Notes: generated from the letters alone by a model not told the origin. Counted from the first letter of the stretch, positions 44,136-53,775 are shown. The stretch: 64,000 bases of DNA from Ilumatobacter fluminis (GCF_004364865.1 NZ_SOAU01000001.1:2512001-2576000); one strand, 5' to 3'. A program made the numbers and translations.

Positions 44136-45479
44136 TCAGGCGACGACGAGCTGGGCGCGGCCCGATCGCTTGGCGACGAGCATCGCTCGATCGGCAAGAT
44201 CGACCGGGTCGGTGCCGGGTCGGCACTCGGCCAAGCCGACGCTCAGCGAGACGTGATCGGGTGCGCCGACCACCTCGAGCGGCTCGGTGAACGAGTCGAC
44301 GATCCGTTGCCCGATCGCCTCCGCCGTCGCGAGATCGATCCCGTCGAGCAGCACCACGAACTCGTCGCCACCGAACCGTGCGACGACATCGCCGGGACGA
44401 CACGATGCGACGATCCGACGGCCGATCTCGACCAGCACCCGGTCACCGACGGCGTGCCCATATCGGTCGTTCACCGACTTGAACCGGTCGACGTCGACGT
44501 ACAGCACGGCGCTCGGCTCGACTGCAGCGCTGATGGCGTCGGTCAGGGCGTCGCGGTTGGCCAGACCGGTGAGCGTGTCGCGGGTCGCAGCGAGCACCAG
44601 CCGGTCACGGTCGCGCCACCGCTCGTGGAGCAGCGCCGTCACCTGACACAGGTTCTGGATCCGCGTCAGCACGTTGGCTCGCACCATCAGCTCGCCCGAC
44701 GCCGGGACCCAGCGGAGCTCCAGGTACACCCCGATCAGCTCCCCGTCGAGTTCGACGGGCACGAAGCCGAGGCGGAACGCCTGGTCGGGTTCGGCGTGGC
44801 GCAACGCGGCGGAAGTGACACTCGAGGGCGCCGTGCACGGCAGCAACACGTCGTCGGCCGAGCGCGGGCGGCCCGACTCGTCGACCGCCAGCGTCGGCGT
44901 GGTCCATGGTTGCCACCCGCGATCGACGGCCCGCTGGAGCACCGGGAGCAGACCGGGGTCGGAGCGCGGTCCGAACACCTGCGGCTCGTCCTCGAGCGCG
45001 ACGAAGTACCAGCGCAGCGACCCGTACTGGTTGTGATAGCAGAGCTCGTCGCACAGCCGACTCCGGACGACGTCGCGTCCGGCGCCGGTGAGTTCGGCGT
45101 TGAGCGGTTCCGACACCGATGTCTCCATCGACTGGGGCACCAGCATCACGACCCAGTTCCGTTCGCCGTCGCCGGCGACCACACCGGTCGGGATGACGTC
45201 GACGCCGTAGGGCAGGCCGTCGGAGCCCGACATCACCGAACGGAACGGCATCGGCATCAGCACCGGGTGCGTCGGGGTCGCAGTCAGCCTGGCGAAGTAG
45301 CCGGCGACGTCGGCGAGCGCATCCGGGGCGACGATGTCGAACACCAGGCGACCGACGAGGTCGGCGGGTTCGTGACCGAGGAAGCCTCCCGCTCCGCCCC
45401 GGGCGTCGAGCATGACGCCCGACGAATCGACGACGAGCACCAGCGGGCGAACGCTCGCCAGGATCTCGGAGGCATCCAT
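44136..45479 (-). CDS. Diguanylate cyclase (GGDEF) with N-terminal sensor
   Basis: A 447-residue signalling enzyme predicted to make cyclic di-GMP from two GTP. The GGDEF domain (about residues 280-445) has [14 protein letters not shown], the catalytic [11 protein letters not shown] and a product-inhibition site RPGD five residues upstream, so both activity and feedback control look intact. Residues about 10-110 resemble a PAS domain ([30 protein letters not shown]), and a second sensor-like region of unknown type fills 120-270. No membrane segment is seen, so it is cytoplasmic. ATG at 45479. It lies just downstream of hisF after a 9-bp hairpin. Confidence 0.92.
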   Translation of the reverse strand: MDASEILASVRPLVLVVDSSGVMLDARGGAGGFLGHEPADLVGRLVFDIVAPDALADVAGYFARLTATPTHPVLMPMPFRSVMSGSDGLPYGVDVIPTGVVAGDGERNWVVMLVPQSMETSVSEPLNAELTGAGRDVVRSRLCDELCYHNQYGSLRWYFVALEDEPQVFGPRSDPGLLPVLQRAVDRGWQPWTTPTLAVDESGRPRSADDVLLPCTAPSSVTSAALRHAEPDQAFRLGFVPVELDGELIGVYLELRWVPASGELMVRANVLTRIQNLCQVTALLHERWRDRDRLVLAATRDTLTGLANRDALTDAISAAVEPSAVLYVDVDRFKSVNDRYGHAVGDRVLVEIGRRIVASCRPGDVVARFGGDEFVVLLDGIDLATAEAIGQRIVDSFTEPLEVVGAPDHVSLSVGLAECRPGTDPVDLADRAMLVAKRSGRAQLVVA

Positions 45480-45501
45480 CGCCCTATTCTTCGACCTGAA
45501 C

Positions 45502-45530
45502 GCTGGTGTTCTCAACCTGATAACACCAGC
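45502..45530. terminator. Hairpin between hisF and the diguanylate cyclase gene
   Basis: GCTGGTGTT (45502-45510) and AACACCAGC (45522-45530) form a perfect 9-bp stem with an 11-nt loop. It is placed where the his operon should end, but no U-run follows on the minus strand, so termination is possible rather than certain. Confidence 0.5.
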
Positions 45531-45543
45531 TCACAGCGGGTGC

Positions 45544-46317
45544 TCAGCGATCCGGTGGACGCACCGTGACACCGGCGTCGATCATCGCGCGCTTCGCGTC
45601 CGCGACGGTGTGCTCGCGGAAGTGGAAGATCGATGCCGCGAGGACGGCGTCGGCGCCACCGTCGACCACGCCGTCGACGAGATGGTCGAGCGTGCCGACG
45701 CCGCCGCTGGCGATCACCGGTACCGACACGGCGTCGCTGATCGCTCGCGTCAGCTCGTTGTCGAAGCCGATCTTGGTGCCGTCACGGTCCATGGAGGTGA
45801 GCAAGATCTCGCCGGCTCCCAGTTCGACCGCGCGCCGCGCCCATTCGATCGCGTCGATGCCGGTCGGGGTGCGGCCACCGTGGAGGAACACCTCGAACGC
45901 CGGATCGCCGTCGTCGCGCCGCTTGGCGTCGATCGCACACACGACGCATTGCGAACCGAACTCGCCGGCGATCTCGCCGATCAGCTCCGGTCGCTGCACC
46001 GCCGCGGTGTTGACGCTGACCTTGTCGGCCCCGGCCCGGAGCATGCGGCGGGCATCTTCGAGCGACCGGATACCGCCACCGACGGTGAACGGGATGTACA
46101 CCTGTTCCGCGACCCGGTAGACCATGTCGACCGTCGTGTCGCGGTTGTCGGACGACGCCGTGATGTCGAGGAAGACGAGCTCGTCGGCACCTTCGGCGTC
46201 GTAGCGAGCCGCCAGTTCGACCGGGTCGCCGGCATCACGGAGCTCGACGAAGTTGGTGCCCTTCACGACGCGCCCCTCGGTCACGTCGAGACACGGGATG
46301 ACTCGTGCGACCCTCAT
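45544..46317 (-). CDS. hisF: Imidazole glycerol phosphate synthase, cyclase subunit
   Basis: HisF, 257 residues, a TIM barrel that with HisH converts PRFAR to imidazole glycerol phosphate and AICAR. The catalytic aspartates are in [14 protein letters not shown] and VVCAIDAKR; phosphate-binding loops appear at TVGGGIRS and [12 protein letters not shown] at 46317 overlaps the hisA stop (ATGA). It is the last gene of the his cluster on the minus strand. Confidence 0.97.
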   Translation of the reverse strand: MRVARVIPCLDVTEGRVVKGTNFVELRDAGDPVELAARYDAEGADELVFLDITASSDNRDTTVDMVYRVAEQVYIPFTVGGGIRSLEDARRMLRAGADKVSVNTAAVQRPELIGEIAGEFGSQCVVCAIDAKRRDDGDPAFEVFLHGGRTPTGIDAIEWARRAVELGAGEILLTSMDRDGTKIGFDNELTRAISDAVSVPVIASGGVGTLDHLVDGVVDGGADAVLAASIFHFREHTVADAKRAMIDAGVTVRPPDR

Positions 46318-47045
46318 CCTTCGACCTCCAACACGGCCATGGCCTGCGCGACGGTGAAGCGCCCCTCGTACACGGCCTTGCCGGTGATGATGCCGGCCAG
46401 TCCCGGAATCGACGCGAGCGCCACGATGTCGTCGAGCGTCGCCACGCCACCGCTCGCGACGATCGGCACATCGGTGGCTGCCACGGCTGCCGCGAGACCG
46501 TCGACGTCGGGGCCGGTGAGCATGCCATCACGGCTGATGTCGGTGATGACGAACGCAGCGGCGGTCGGAAACCGGTGGAGTGCGTCCGTGAGTTGGACGC
46601 CACTCCCCTCGGTCCAGCCGTGGACGGCGAGTTCGCCGTCACGGTGATCGAGGCCGACCGCGACAGGAAGGACATCGCTCGCCGCCACGACGAGGTCGGG
46701 GTCGGCCACCGCCGCCGACCCCATGACGACCCGGCTGACACCGGCAGCGGCCAGCGCCTCGGCATCGGACACGGCGCGCACGCCGCCGCCGGTCTGGAGA
46801 CGAGCCCGACCATCGAGCGCAGCGGCGACCGCTGCGACCACGGGTCGGTTGACGGGGTCGCCCGAGCGGGCGGCATCGAGATCGACGACGTGCACCCAGG
46901 GTGCACCGGCGTCGGCGAACGAGCCGGCAACGGCGACGGGGTCGTCGCCGTAGACGGTCTCGGCGTCGTAGTCGCCCTTCGTGAGGCGGACCACCTTGCC
47001 GCCCCGCAGGTCGATCGCCGGATACAGATCGCAGATCGTCGTCAT
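46314..47045 (-). CDS. hisA: ProFAR isomerase (HisA, possibly PriA-like)
   Basis: A 243-residue TIM barrel related to HisF; it isomerises ProFAR to [24 protein letters not shown] carries the catalytic aspartate, and [14 protein letters not shown] the second. Many Actinobacteria use this protein as the bifunctional PriA for both histidine and tryptophan synthesis; no trpF is visible in the window, but that alone does not prove a dual role. ATG at 47045, overlapping the hisH stop by 4 bp (ATGA), and its own stop overlaps hisF. Confidence 0.93.
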   Translation of the reverse strand: MTTICDLYPAIDLRGGKVVRLTKGDYDAETVYGDDPVAVAGSFADAGAPWVHVVDLDAARSGDPVNRPVVAAVAAALDGRARLQTGGGVRAVSDAEALAAAGVSRVVMGSAAVADPDLVVAASDVLPVAVGLDHRDGELAVHGWTEGSGVQLTDALHRFPTAAAFVITDISRDGMLTGPDVDGLAAAVAATDVPIVASGGVATLDDIVALASIPGLAGIITGKAVYEGRFTVAQAMAVLEVEG

Positions 47046-47689
47046 GCTGCTGCTCCGTCCCTCGCCTCGACACACACCTGGACGAAGTTGCGTAGCAGGC
47101 GGAGGCCCGTCGGACCCGACTTCTCGGGGTGGAACTGTGTGGCGAACACATTGTCGAGTCGGAACGCCGCATTGAGGTCGGTCCCGTACTCGCAGGTGGC
47201 GGCGACGACCGACGGGTCATCGGGGACCCCGTGCAACGAGTGCACGAAGTACACCCAGGGGTCGTCGCCGAGATCGGCGAGCATGGGGTCGTCGGGCAAC
47301 TGCAACTCCAGTCGATTCCATTGCATCTGGGGCCGCTTCACGCCCGGCGGGATCCATCGCACGGTGCCCGGGACGATCCCGAGTCCGCGTGCCGCGGCGT
47401 CTTCTTCGGACCCGTGGAACAACATCTGCATACCCACGCAGATCCCGAGGAACGGCCGACCGGACGACGCGGCGGCGAGCGCCGGCTCTTCGAGGCCGAC
47501 GGACCGCAGCGTCGACATGCAGGCGCCGAACGCTCCGACACCGGGCAGCACCACGCCGTCGGCGTCGGCGACCACGGCCGGGTCGGCGGTGAGACGGGCG
47601 TCTGCGCCCATCTTCTCGATGGCCTTGTGTGCCGAGTGCAGGTTGCCGATGCCGTAGTCGAGCACCGCGACGAGCGGGCGATCGCTCAC
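47042..47689 (-). CDS. hisH: Imidazole glycerol phosphate synthase, glutaminase subunit
   Basis: HisH, 215 residues, a class I glutamine amidotransferase that feeds ammonia to HisF. The nucleophile lies in LGICVGMQMLF, and the His-Glu pair in ATQFHPEKSGPTG. VAVLDYGIGNLHSAHKA is the standard N-terminus. GTG at 47689 overlaps the hisB stop (GTGA). Longer upstream frames run antisense into hisB and were not used. Confidence 0.96.
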   Translation of the reverse strand: MSDRPLVAVLDYGIGNLHSAHKAIEKMGADARLTADPAVVADADGVVLPGVGAFGACMSTLRSVGLEEPALAAASSGRPFLGICVGMQMLFHGSEEDAAARGLGIVPGTVRWIPPGVKRPQMQWNRLELQLPDDPMLADLGDDPWVYFVHSLHGVPDDPSVVAATCEYGTDLNAAFRLDNVFATQFHPEKSGPTGLRLLRNFVQVCVEARDGAAA

Positions 47690-48282
47690 AACACGCCCTT
47701 GGTCGAGGGGACACCACCGGGCTGATCGATGCGGACGGCGTCGCGGAGCGAACGGGCGAGCCCCTTGAAGGTCGCCTCGATGATGTGGTGCACGTTGCGA
47801 CCGCGGACCAGCTCGACGTGGAGGGTCATCGCCGCGGATTGCGCGAACGACGACACGGCGTGTTCGGCCAACTGCGGATCGAACGCCGGATCGCCGAGCG
47901 GCAGGCTCTCGGGCATGGGGACGATCCACTCGACGTGCGCGCGCCCGGACAGATCGAGGGCGATGTCGACCAGTGCCTCGTCGAGCGGGTACCGGCCGCT
48001 GGCGAATCGGCGGATGCCGGCCTTGTCACCGAGCGCCTCGCGGAACGTCTCACCGAGCGCGATCGCGACGTCTTCGACGGTGTGATGCGTGTCGATGTGC
48101 AGGTCGCCGTCGGCGTGCACGGTCAGGTCGAAGCCACCGTGGCGGCCCAGCTGATCGAGCATGTGGTCGTAGAACGGGATGCCGGTCGAGATGTTCGTCT
48201 GTCCGGTGCCGTCGAGATCGATCGAGATCTCGATCGACGTCTCGTTGGTGCTGCGGCTACGGCTGGCGGTACGGGCGCTCAC
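47686..48282 (-). CDS. hisB: Imidazoleglycerol-phosphate dehydratase
   Basis: A 198-residue monofunctional HisB dehydratase, without a fused histidinol-phosphatase domain. Manganese-binding histidines are in GIPFYDHMLDQLGRHGGFDL, DTHHTVEDVAIALG and the C-terminal NVHHIIEATFKGLARSLRDA. GTG at 48282 overlaps the hisC stop (GTGA). Because the phosphatase domain is absent, a separate histidinol phosphatase is needed; the inositol-phosphatase-like gene at 3050-3808 is one candidate (inference). Confidence 0.96.
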   Translation of the reverse strand: MSARTASRSRSTNETSIEISIDLDGTGQTNISTGIPFYDHMLDQLGRHGGFDLTVHADGDLHIDTHHTVEDVAIALGETFREALGDKAGIRRFASGRYPLDEALVDIALDLSGRAHVEWIVPMPESLPLGDPAFDPQLAEHAVSSFAQSAAMTLHVELVRGRNVHHIIEATFKGLARSLRDAVRIDQPGGVPSTKGVL

Positions 48283-49334
48283 GTGAGGATCTCCTTCAGC
48301 GCGGTGATGAATGCGTCGTTCTCGTCGGGCGTGCCGACGGTGACTCGGAGGCAGTCGGCGAGGCGTGGCCACCCCGAACAGTCGCGGACGAGGATGCTCC
48401 GGTCGAGCAACTGCTGCCACAGGTCTCGCCCGCCGATCGAGGTCGGCCGGAACAGGATGAAGTTGGCGCCGCTCGGTGTCACATCGATCGGCATGCCGCG
48501 CATCGTCGTCGACAAACGCTCGCGTTCATCGACGATGAGCCGGACCCTCTCGTTCATGTCGTCGACGAACCGCAGGGCCACTCGTCCGGCCAACTGCTTC
48601 ACGGCGTCGAGGTGATACGGCAAGACGACCTTCTCGAGCTCGTCGACGAACCACGCGGGTCCGATGGCGTAGCCGAGCCGGACACCGGCCATGCTCCACG
48701 TCTTGGAGAAGGTGCGGGTGACGACGAGCGGCCGGTCGTCGTCGAGGAGCTCGAGCGCACTCCAGTCGGCGAACTGTGCGTACGCCTCGTCGGCGACCAC
48801 CAGGCCGTTGGTGACGTCGAGCAGCTCGCCGATCCGCTCGGACGGCTCGACCAGTCCGGTCGGGTTGTTCGGCGACGTCAGGAACGTGACGTGTGGGTCG
48901 TACTCGTCGACCACGCGCCGCAGCTCGTCGGGATCGAGGGTGAAGTCGGCGTTGCGCTCGCCTTCGACCACCTCGCTGCCGACCACCCGGGCGATCTGGG
49001 CGTGCATCTGGTACGTCGGCTCGAAGGTCGCCACCCGCCGGCCCGCGCCGGCATAGGTGAGCAGGATCGTCTGCAGGACCTCGTTCGATCCGTTCGCGGC
49101 GAACACCATCGACGGGTCGACCCCGTGCCAGTCCGCAATCGCGCGCCGCAACTCGGTCGCGGCACGATCGGGATAGCGATGCCATTCGATCCGCGACAGT
49201 TCGGCCGCCAGTGCGTCGCGGAACGCGTCGGGTGGCGACAGCGGGGACTCGTTGGTGTTCAGTCGGACGTCGACGTCGACTTGCGGGGAGTGATAGCCCT
49301 CGAGCACTCGAAGGTCGTCACGGACGGGGATCAC
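48279..49334 (-). CDS. hisC: Histidinol-phosphate aminotransferase
   Basis: A 351-residue PLP enzyme of fold type I that forms histidinol phosphate from imidazole acetol phosphate. LNTNESPLSPP is the N-terminal signature, SPNNPTGL and VADEAYAQF precede the cofactor lysine in TRTFSKTWSMAGVRLGY, and the C-terminal arginine is likely in LRVTVGTP. GTG at 49334 was chosen; another GTG at 49355 would add seven residues. It is the first gene of the overlapping hisC-hisB-hisH-hisA-hisF run. The small gene at 49408 is divergent. Confidence 0.95.
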   Translation of the reverse strand: MIPVRDDLRVLEGYHSPQVDVDVRLNTNESPLSPPDAFRDALAAELSRIEWHRYPDRAATELRRAIADWHGVDPSMVFAANGSNEVLQTILLTYAGAGRRVATFEPTYQMHAQIARVVGSEVVEGERNADFTLDPDELRRVVDEYDPHVTFLTSPNNPTGLVEPSERIGELLDVTNGLVVADEAYAQFADWSALELLDDDRPLVVTRTFSKTWSMAGVRLGYAIGPAWFVDELEKVVLPYHLDAVKQLAGRVALRFVDDMNERVRLIVDERERLSTTMRGMPIDVTPSGANFILFRPTSIGGRDLWQQLLDRSILVRDCSGWPRLADCLRVTVGTPDENDAFITALKEILT

Positions 49335-49407
49335 CAGGCCGAGGCTACCGAGCACCCCGTGCCTGACGGGAAAGCGGTTTGTGCCGGTCGAGGTCTAGGT
49401 TGGGTTC

Positions 49408-49614
49408 GTGCCCTCCCCCGACCCGACCTCCGCCGTCAACGAACTCTCGGTGATCGCCGACACGATCGATCGGCAACGCGAACGGGTGGGTGCGATCGCC
49501 GAACCGTTCCTCGGCACCGAGCGCGAGGACGTCGTCACGACCGTCCACGAGGCCGAACGCCAGCTCCTGATGGCGAGCCGAGCGCTGCAGCGCGCGATCC
49601 GCACCCTCCGCTGA
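49408..49614 (+). CDS. Small helical protein, unknown
   Basis: A 68-residue protein from a GTG at 49408, predicted almost entirely helical (NELSVIADTIDRQRERVGAI; EAERQLLMASRALQRAIRTL). No family is recognised and no membrane helix is present. It is divergent from hisC with about 70 bp between starts, and codon use fits a coding frame in this genome (GC-rich third positions). Coiled-coil or adaptor function is a guess. Confidence 0.55.
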   Translation: MPSPDPTSAVNELSVIADTIDRQRERVGAIAEPFLGTEREDVVTTVHEAERQLLMASRALQRAIRTLR

Positions 49615-49676
49615 ACGCAGCACGGCCACGTACCCGGAGCCGGTCCCGACGTGCAATCGCCGCCGAAAACGGGGAC

Positions 49677-49698
49677 GGCCCCCGGCGAACCGGGGGCC
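49677..49698 (-). terminator. Intrinsic terminator
   Basis: GGCCCCCGG (49677-49685) and CCGGGGGCC (49690-49698) form a 9-bp GC stem with a CGAA loop. On the minus strand it is followed by GTCCCCGTTTTCGG, so it terminates minus-strand transcripts coming from the mshD side. Since no minus-strand gene lies between it and mshD, an untranslated RNA is implied. Confidence 0.75.
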
Positions 49699-49830
49699 AT
49701 CAACCCTGAGCGCAGGGCGGCGGATCCCTGTATGCGCTCGACACCAGGTGGCGGGAACCTGGTGACCATCATCCTCTCAGGGACCGACCCCGACTTCAAA
49801 CATCGTCCGCCAGAACCGGCCGATTTCGGC
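49677..49830 (-). ncRNA. Candidate structured RNA upstream of mshD
   Basis: A gene-free stretch of 287 bp (49615-49901) that folds well. Stems seen by eye: CCCTGAG/CTCAGGG (49704-49710 with 49776-49782), GAGCGCA/TGCGCTC (49708-49714 with 49733-49739), CAGGG/CCCTG and CACCAGGT/ACCTGGTG (49742-49749 with 49757-49764). Some are mutually exclusive, which would suit a switching RNA. It ends, on the minus strand, in a strong terminator. I checked it against TPP, T-box, SRP and 6C patterns from memory and found no match. The strand is chosen from the terminator; the 5' end is a guess. Confidence 0.4.
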
Positions 49831-49901
49831 GTGATGACCTCCGTCACGTCACGGTCCGCGGTCGGACGACGACCGACCACCGCGCAGGTACCCTGACACG
49901 G

Positions 49902-50816
49902 GTGCGCATCACCGAGATCGCTGCAACACCAACCGCAGAACAACGCGAGCGCGCCCTCGCGTTCGTCGCCGGCGTCGAGACGACGACGGGTCGGCCGCAA
50001 CTGAGCGACCACCTCCGGATCGACCTCGGCCGCGACAGCGGTGACGCACACGGTGGCCCGCTCCTCGTCACGATGCACGACGACGACCGGTTGATCGCGT
50101 TCGCACAGCTCTCCGGCGCGAACGACGCCTGGGTGCTCGAGACCGTGGTCGACCCGGCGCTCGACGACGACATCGCCGTTCGCGACGACATCGCCGACAC
50201 CGCCGTCGACGCCCATCGTCGCCGACGCGACGACGCCGTCGTGTGGTGGCTGGACGATCCGTCCGCCCACGACCACGAGGTCGCGGCCCGACTCGGCCTC
50301 GCCGTCTGGCGAGAGTTGTACGAGATGCGCCGGCCGCTCCCCCATCCGCAGCAAGCCGATGTGGCCACCCGGTCGTTCCGTCCCGGCATCGACGACGAAG
50401 CCTGGCTCGGCATCAACAATCGGGCGTTCGCATCCCACGGCGAACAGGGCGGCTGGACACTCGACACGCTCCGGTCGAGATTCGACGAGCCCTGGTTCGA
50501 CCCCGACGGGTTCCGCATTTTCGACGACGAAACCGGTACCCCGGTGGCGTTCTGCTGGACCAAGCTCCACACCGACGGATCGCCGGTCGTCGGCGAGATC
50601 TACGTGATCGCCGTCGATCCATCCGCACACGGCCGCGGTCTCGGCAAGCAGCTCACCCTCGCCGGCCTCGATTCGATCTCCGATCGTGGTGTCACCGTCG
50701 CCAACCTCTACGTCGATGCAGGCAACACCGCCGCCGTCGGCCTCTACGAGCGGCTGGGTTTCACCATCCATCGTCGGCGCGTCGCGTTCGCTCCGCCCGA
50801 GCACGGCACCGCCTGA
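49902..50816 (+). CDS. mshD: Mycothiol synthase (GNAT)
   Basis: A 304-residue double-GNAT protein; MshD acetylates Cys-GlcN-Ins with acetyl-CoA in the last step of mycothiol synthesis, the actinobacterial thiol buffer. The C-terminal half shows the family signature NNRAFASHGEQGGWT ... EPWFDPDGFRIF ... FCWTKLH ... YVIAVDPSAHGRGLGKQL ... LYVDAGNTAAVGLYERLGF, with the acetyl-CoA loop GRGLGK. The N-terminal half is a degenerate GNAT domain, as usual for MshD. GTG at 49902. The gene alone places the organism in the Actinobacteria. Confidence 0.92.
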   Translation: MRITEIAATPTAEQRERALAFVAGVETTTGRPQLSDHLRIDLGRDSGDAHGGPLLVTMHDDDRLIAFAQLSGANDAWVLETVVDPALDDDIAVRDDIADTAVDAHRRRRDDAVVWWLDDPSAHDHEVAARLGLAVWRELYEMRRPLPHPQQADVATRSFRPGIDDEAWLGINNRAFASHGEQGGWTLDTLRSRFDEPWFDPDGFRIFDDETGTPVAFCWTKLHTDGSPVVGEIYVIAVDPSAHGRGLGKQLTLAGLDSISDRGVTVANLYVDAGNTAAVGLYERLGFTIHRRRVAFAPPEHGTA

Positions 50817-50875
50817 GAACCCGATACCCGATTCCCGATCCGCACCCGTCCCACCCGATCCCTCGACAGGACACC

Positions 50876-52708
50876 ATGACCCTCACCGACGACAGCACCC
50901 GCACCGGCGATACCGAGCTCCCGCGCTGGAGCGTGGCCGACGTCTACCCGTCGCTCGACGACCGATCGTTCACCGATGCAATGGAGACGCTCGACGCCGA
51001 CGTGACCCGTCTGATCGCCCTGTTCGACGAGCACGACATCCGCCAGACCGACCCCCGCGCACCGACGGCAGCCGACGGCCAGGCCGCCGACGTCGCCCTC
51101 CGCATGTTCAACGAGGTCAGCGCGTTGATGAGCGAGCTCGGCGTCGCCACGTTGTCGGTCACTGCAACCGACTCGCGCGACGACGCCGCCCGCGCCCTGA
51201 TGAGCCGGGTCGAGCAGCAGAGTTCGCGGCTCACGCCGTTGCTCGCCCGCCTCGCCGAATGGGTGCACGCGCTCGGCGTCGAGCCACTGGCCGGCCTCAG
51301 CACCGAGGTCGCCGAGCACGTCGGACCGCTGACGCGCCTCGACGAACGTGTCGCCCATCAGATGACCGAGCGCGAGGAGGAGCTGTACGCCGAACTCTCG
51401 ACCACCGGATCGTCGGCGTGGCGTTCGCTCCAACAGGTCGTCACCTCACAGCTGGCAGCCGACGTGGCGATGCCCGACGGCTCGACCGAACACATGCCGA
51501 TCAACGCCGTACGCGGCCTGGCGACGCACGCCGATCCGGCGATGCGGCGCGCCGGCTACGAGGCCGAACTCCAGACCTGGCCGCAAGTGGCGACCACCGT
51601 CGCCGCCGCCATGAACGCGATCAAGGGCGAAGCCGTCATCGTCAATCGCCGTCGCCACTGGGACGACCCGATCGATGCATCGCTGTACGCCAACAGCGTC
51701 AGCCGCCCGACGTACGAGGCGATGCAGTCCGCCGTCACGGCGTCGCTCCCCGACTGGCGCCGCTGGATGCGTGCCAAGGCACGACTGCACGGTCACGACG
51801 GCGGCCTCCCGTGGTGGGACCTCGTCGCGCCGGCACCGACCGGCGACACGACGCTCAGCTGGGACGACGGCATCGACTGGGTGCGGTCGGCGTTCGGGTC
51901 GTACTCGACCGAGCTGGGCGGGTTGGTCGATCGGGCACTCGACGAACGCTGGATCGACGCGCCCCCGGCCGACGGCAAGACCGGCGGCGCGTTCTGCGCC
52001 TCGTTCCGCGACGATCGCTCGCTCGTCCTGCTCAACTGGTCGGGGTCGATCGACTCGGCGCAGACCACGGCCCACGAGCTCGGCCACGCCTACCACAACG
52101 TCACACTGGCGGGCCGCACGCCGCTGCAGCGTCGATTGCCGATGGCGCTGGCCGAGACGGCGAGCATCTTCTGTGAGACGCTCGCGATCGAGCAGCGGCT
52201 CGGCGTCACCACCGACCCGAACGAGCGGCTCGGGCTGCTCGACGTCAGCCTCACCGGCCCGAACCAGGTCGTCGTCGACATCCAGTCCCGCCTGCAGTTC
52301 GAGACCGAGGTCTTCGAACGTCGTCGTCGTGGCACGCTCGGCGCCTCCGAACTCGACGAGATGATGCTGCGGGCGCAAGCCGACACCTACGGCGACGGCA
52401 TCGATCTCGACACCCGACACCCGTACATGTGGCTCCTCAAGCCGCACTACTACGGATCGCACTTCTACAACTGGCCGTACACCTACGGACTGCTGTTCGG
52501 ACTCGGGCTGTACGCCGCGTACCGCGACGATCCCGAACGGTTCCGACTGGGCTACGACGACCTGTTGTCACGAGCGGGCATGGACACCGCCGAGGTGCTT
52601 GGCGCGCGGTTCGACCTCGACGTCACCGACGAGGCGTTCTGGACGTCGAGCCTCGACGTGCTCCGGGCCCGCATGACCGAGTACGAGCGTCTGGTCGACG
52701 CACGGTGA
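50876..52708 (+). CDS. M3-family oligoendopeptidase (PepF-like)
   Basis: A 610-residue zinc metallopeptidase of family M3 that should cleave oligopeptides in the cytoplasm. The zinc motif AHELGHAYH (HExxH) lies near residue 402, and the third ligand is expected in ALAETASIFCE, about 28 residues later. The N-terminal helical region (PRWSVADVYPSLDD) is typical of the PepF/oligoendopeptidase F branch, and the C-terminal HYYGSHFYNWPYTYG segment is also characteristic. ATG at 50876. It sits about 60 bp after mshD and 7 bp before rlmN on the same strand, probably one operon. Confidence 0.9.
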   Translation: MTLTDDSTRTGDTELPRWSVADVYPSLDDRSFTDAMETLDADVTRLIALFDEHDIRQTDPRAPTAADGQAADVALRMFNEVSALMSELGVATLSVTATDSRDDAARALMSRVEQQSSRLTPLLARLAEWVHALGVEPLAGLSTEVAEHVGPLTRLDERVAHQMTEREEELYAELSTTGSSAWRSLQQVVTSQLAADVAMPDGSTEHMPINAVRGLATHADPAMRRAGYEAELQTWPQVATTVAAAMNAIKGEAVIVNRRRHWDDPIDASLYANSVSRPTYEAMQSAVTASLPDWRRWMRAKARLHGHDGGLPWWDLVAPAPTGDTTLSWDDGIDWVRSAFGSYSTELGGLVDRALDERWIDAPPADGKTGGAFCASFRDDRSLVLLNWSGSIDSAQTTAHELGHAYHNVTLAGRTPLQRRLPMALAETASIFCETLAIEQRLGVTTDPNERLGLLDVSLTGPNQVVVDIQSRLQFETEVFERRRRGTLGASELDEMMLRAQADTYGDGIDLDTRHPYMWLLKPHYYGSHFYNWPYTYGLLFGLGLYAAYRDDPERFRLGYDDLLSRAGMDTAEVLGARFDLDVTDEAFWTSSLDVLRARMTEYERLVDAR

Positions 52709-52715
52709 TCGAGCG

Positions 52716-53771
52716 ATGACCACCACCGTCACCCGATACGACGTCACGCGCGACCAGCTCGCCGACGTGCTCGACGGTACGCCGCGCTACCGCGTCGATC
52801 AGGTGTGGCAGGGGCTGTACGAGCACTGCACCGAGCCGTCCGACTGGACGAACCTGCCGAAGGCGATGCGCGCCGAACTCGACGAGCAGCTACCGCCGGC
52901 GCTCACCTCGGTGACCGAATCGGTCAGCAACGACGGCAACACCGTCAAGTTCTTGTGGGAACTCGACGGCGGCGAGCGCGTCGAGACGGTGCTGATGCTC
53001 TACCGCGACCGTGCGACGGTGTGCGTGTCGAGCCAGGCCGGCTGCGCCATGGCGTGCGGTTTCTGCGCAACCGGTCAGGCCGGTTTCAGCCGCCACCTCA
53101 CCGTCGGCGAGATCGTCGAGCAGATCGCACGGGCGACCCGGCGCGCGAAGGACGTCGACCGGCGCGTCTCGAACGTCGTGTACATGGGCATGGGCGAGCC
53201 GATGGCGAACGAGTCGCGAGTCTGGGAGTCGGTCGAGCGTCTCCACGGCGACTTCGGGCTGTCGGCACGCCACATCACCATCTCGACCGTCGGCCTCCTC
53301 CCGGGCATCCGGGCGCTCGCGGACCGGCCGCTCCCGGTCAACCTCGCGGTCTCGCTCCACGCCGCGAACGACGAACTCCGCAACGAGCTGGTGCCCATCA
53401 ACCGGCGCTACCCGATCGACGACCTCGTCGACGCGTGCAACGACTACCTCGCGGTCCGCAACCGTCGCGTGAGTTTCGAGTGGGCGATGATCGACGGGGT
53501 GAACGACCGAGACCGCGACGCCGCCGAACTCGCCTCCGTGTGTCGGCGTCTCCGGCTCCCGGCCCACGTCAACCTGATCCCGCTCAACCCGACACCGGGC
53601 TACCCGACCCGGGGTTCGACCCTGAAGCGGGTGCACGAGTTCCGTGATCTGCTCGAGTCGCTCGGAGCGAACGCCACGGTGCGTCAGAACCGCGGCACCG
53701 AGATCGACGCGGCGTGCGGCCAGCTGGCCGCCGGGCAACCCGTCACGCTCGGCCGTAAGAAGACCGACTGA
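52716..53771 (+). CDS. rlmN: 23S rRNA (A2503-C2) and tRNA methyltransferase
   Basis: A 351-residue radical SAM methyltransferase that methylates A2503 of 23S rRNA and A37 of some tRNAs. The radical SAM motif is CAMACGFCATG (three iron-sulfur cysteines), followed by YMGMGEPMAN and ISTVGLLPGIRALA. The two mechanistic cysteines are the one in IDAACGQLA and one upstream in the CVSSQAGC region. ATG at 52716, 7 bp after the peptidase stop. RlmN supports translational accuracy and lowers sensitivity to some peptidyl-transferase antibiotics. Confidence 0.95.
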   Translation: MTTTVTRYDVTRDQLADVLDGTPRYRVDQVWQGLYEHCTEPSDWTNLPKAMRAELDEQLPPALTSVTESVSNDGNTVKFLWELDGGERVETVLMLYRDRATVCVSSQAGCAMACGFCATGQAGFSRHLTVGEIVEQIARATRRAKDVDRRVSNVVYMGMGEPMANESRVWESVERLHGDFGLSARHITISTVGLLPGIRALADRPLPVNLAVSLHAANDELRNELVPINRRYPIDDLVDACNDYLAVRNRRVSFEWAMIDGVNDRDRDAAELASVCRRLRLPAHVNLIPLNPTPGYPTRGSTLKRVHEFRDLLESLGANATVRQNRGTEIDAACGQLAAGQPVTLGRKKTD

Positions 53772-53775
53772 GCGA

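Noticed and set aside
49677-49830. TPP riboswitch, T-box or SRP RNA
   Set aside because: CTGAGAG and AGGTGG-like fragments occur, but the remaining conserved parts of those families are missing.
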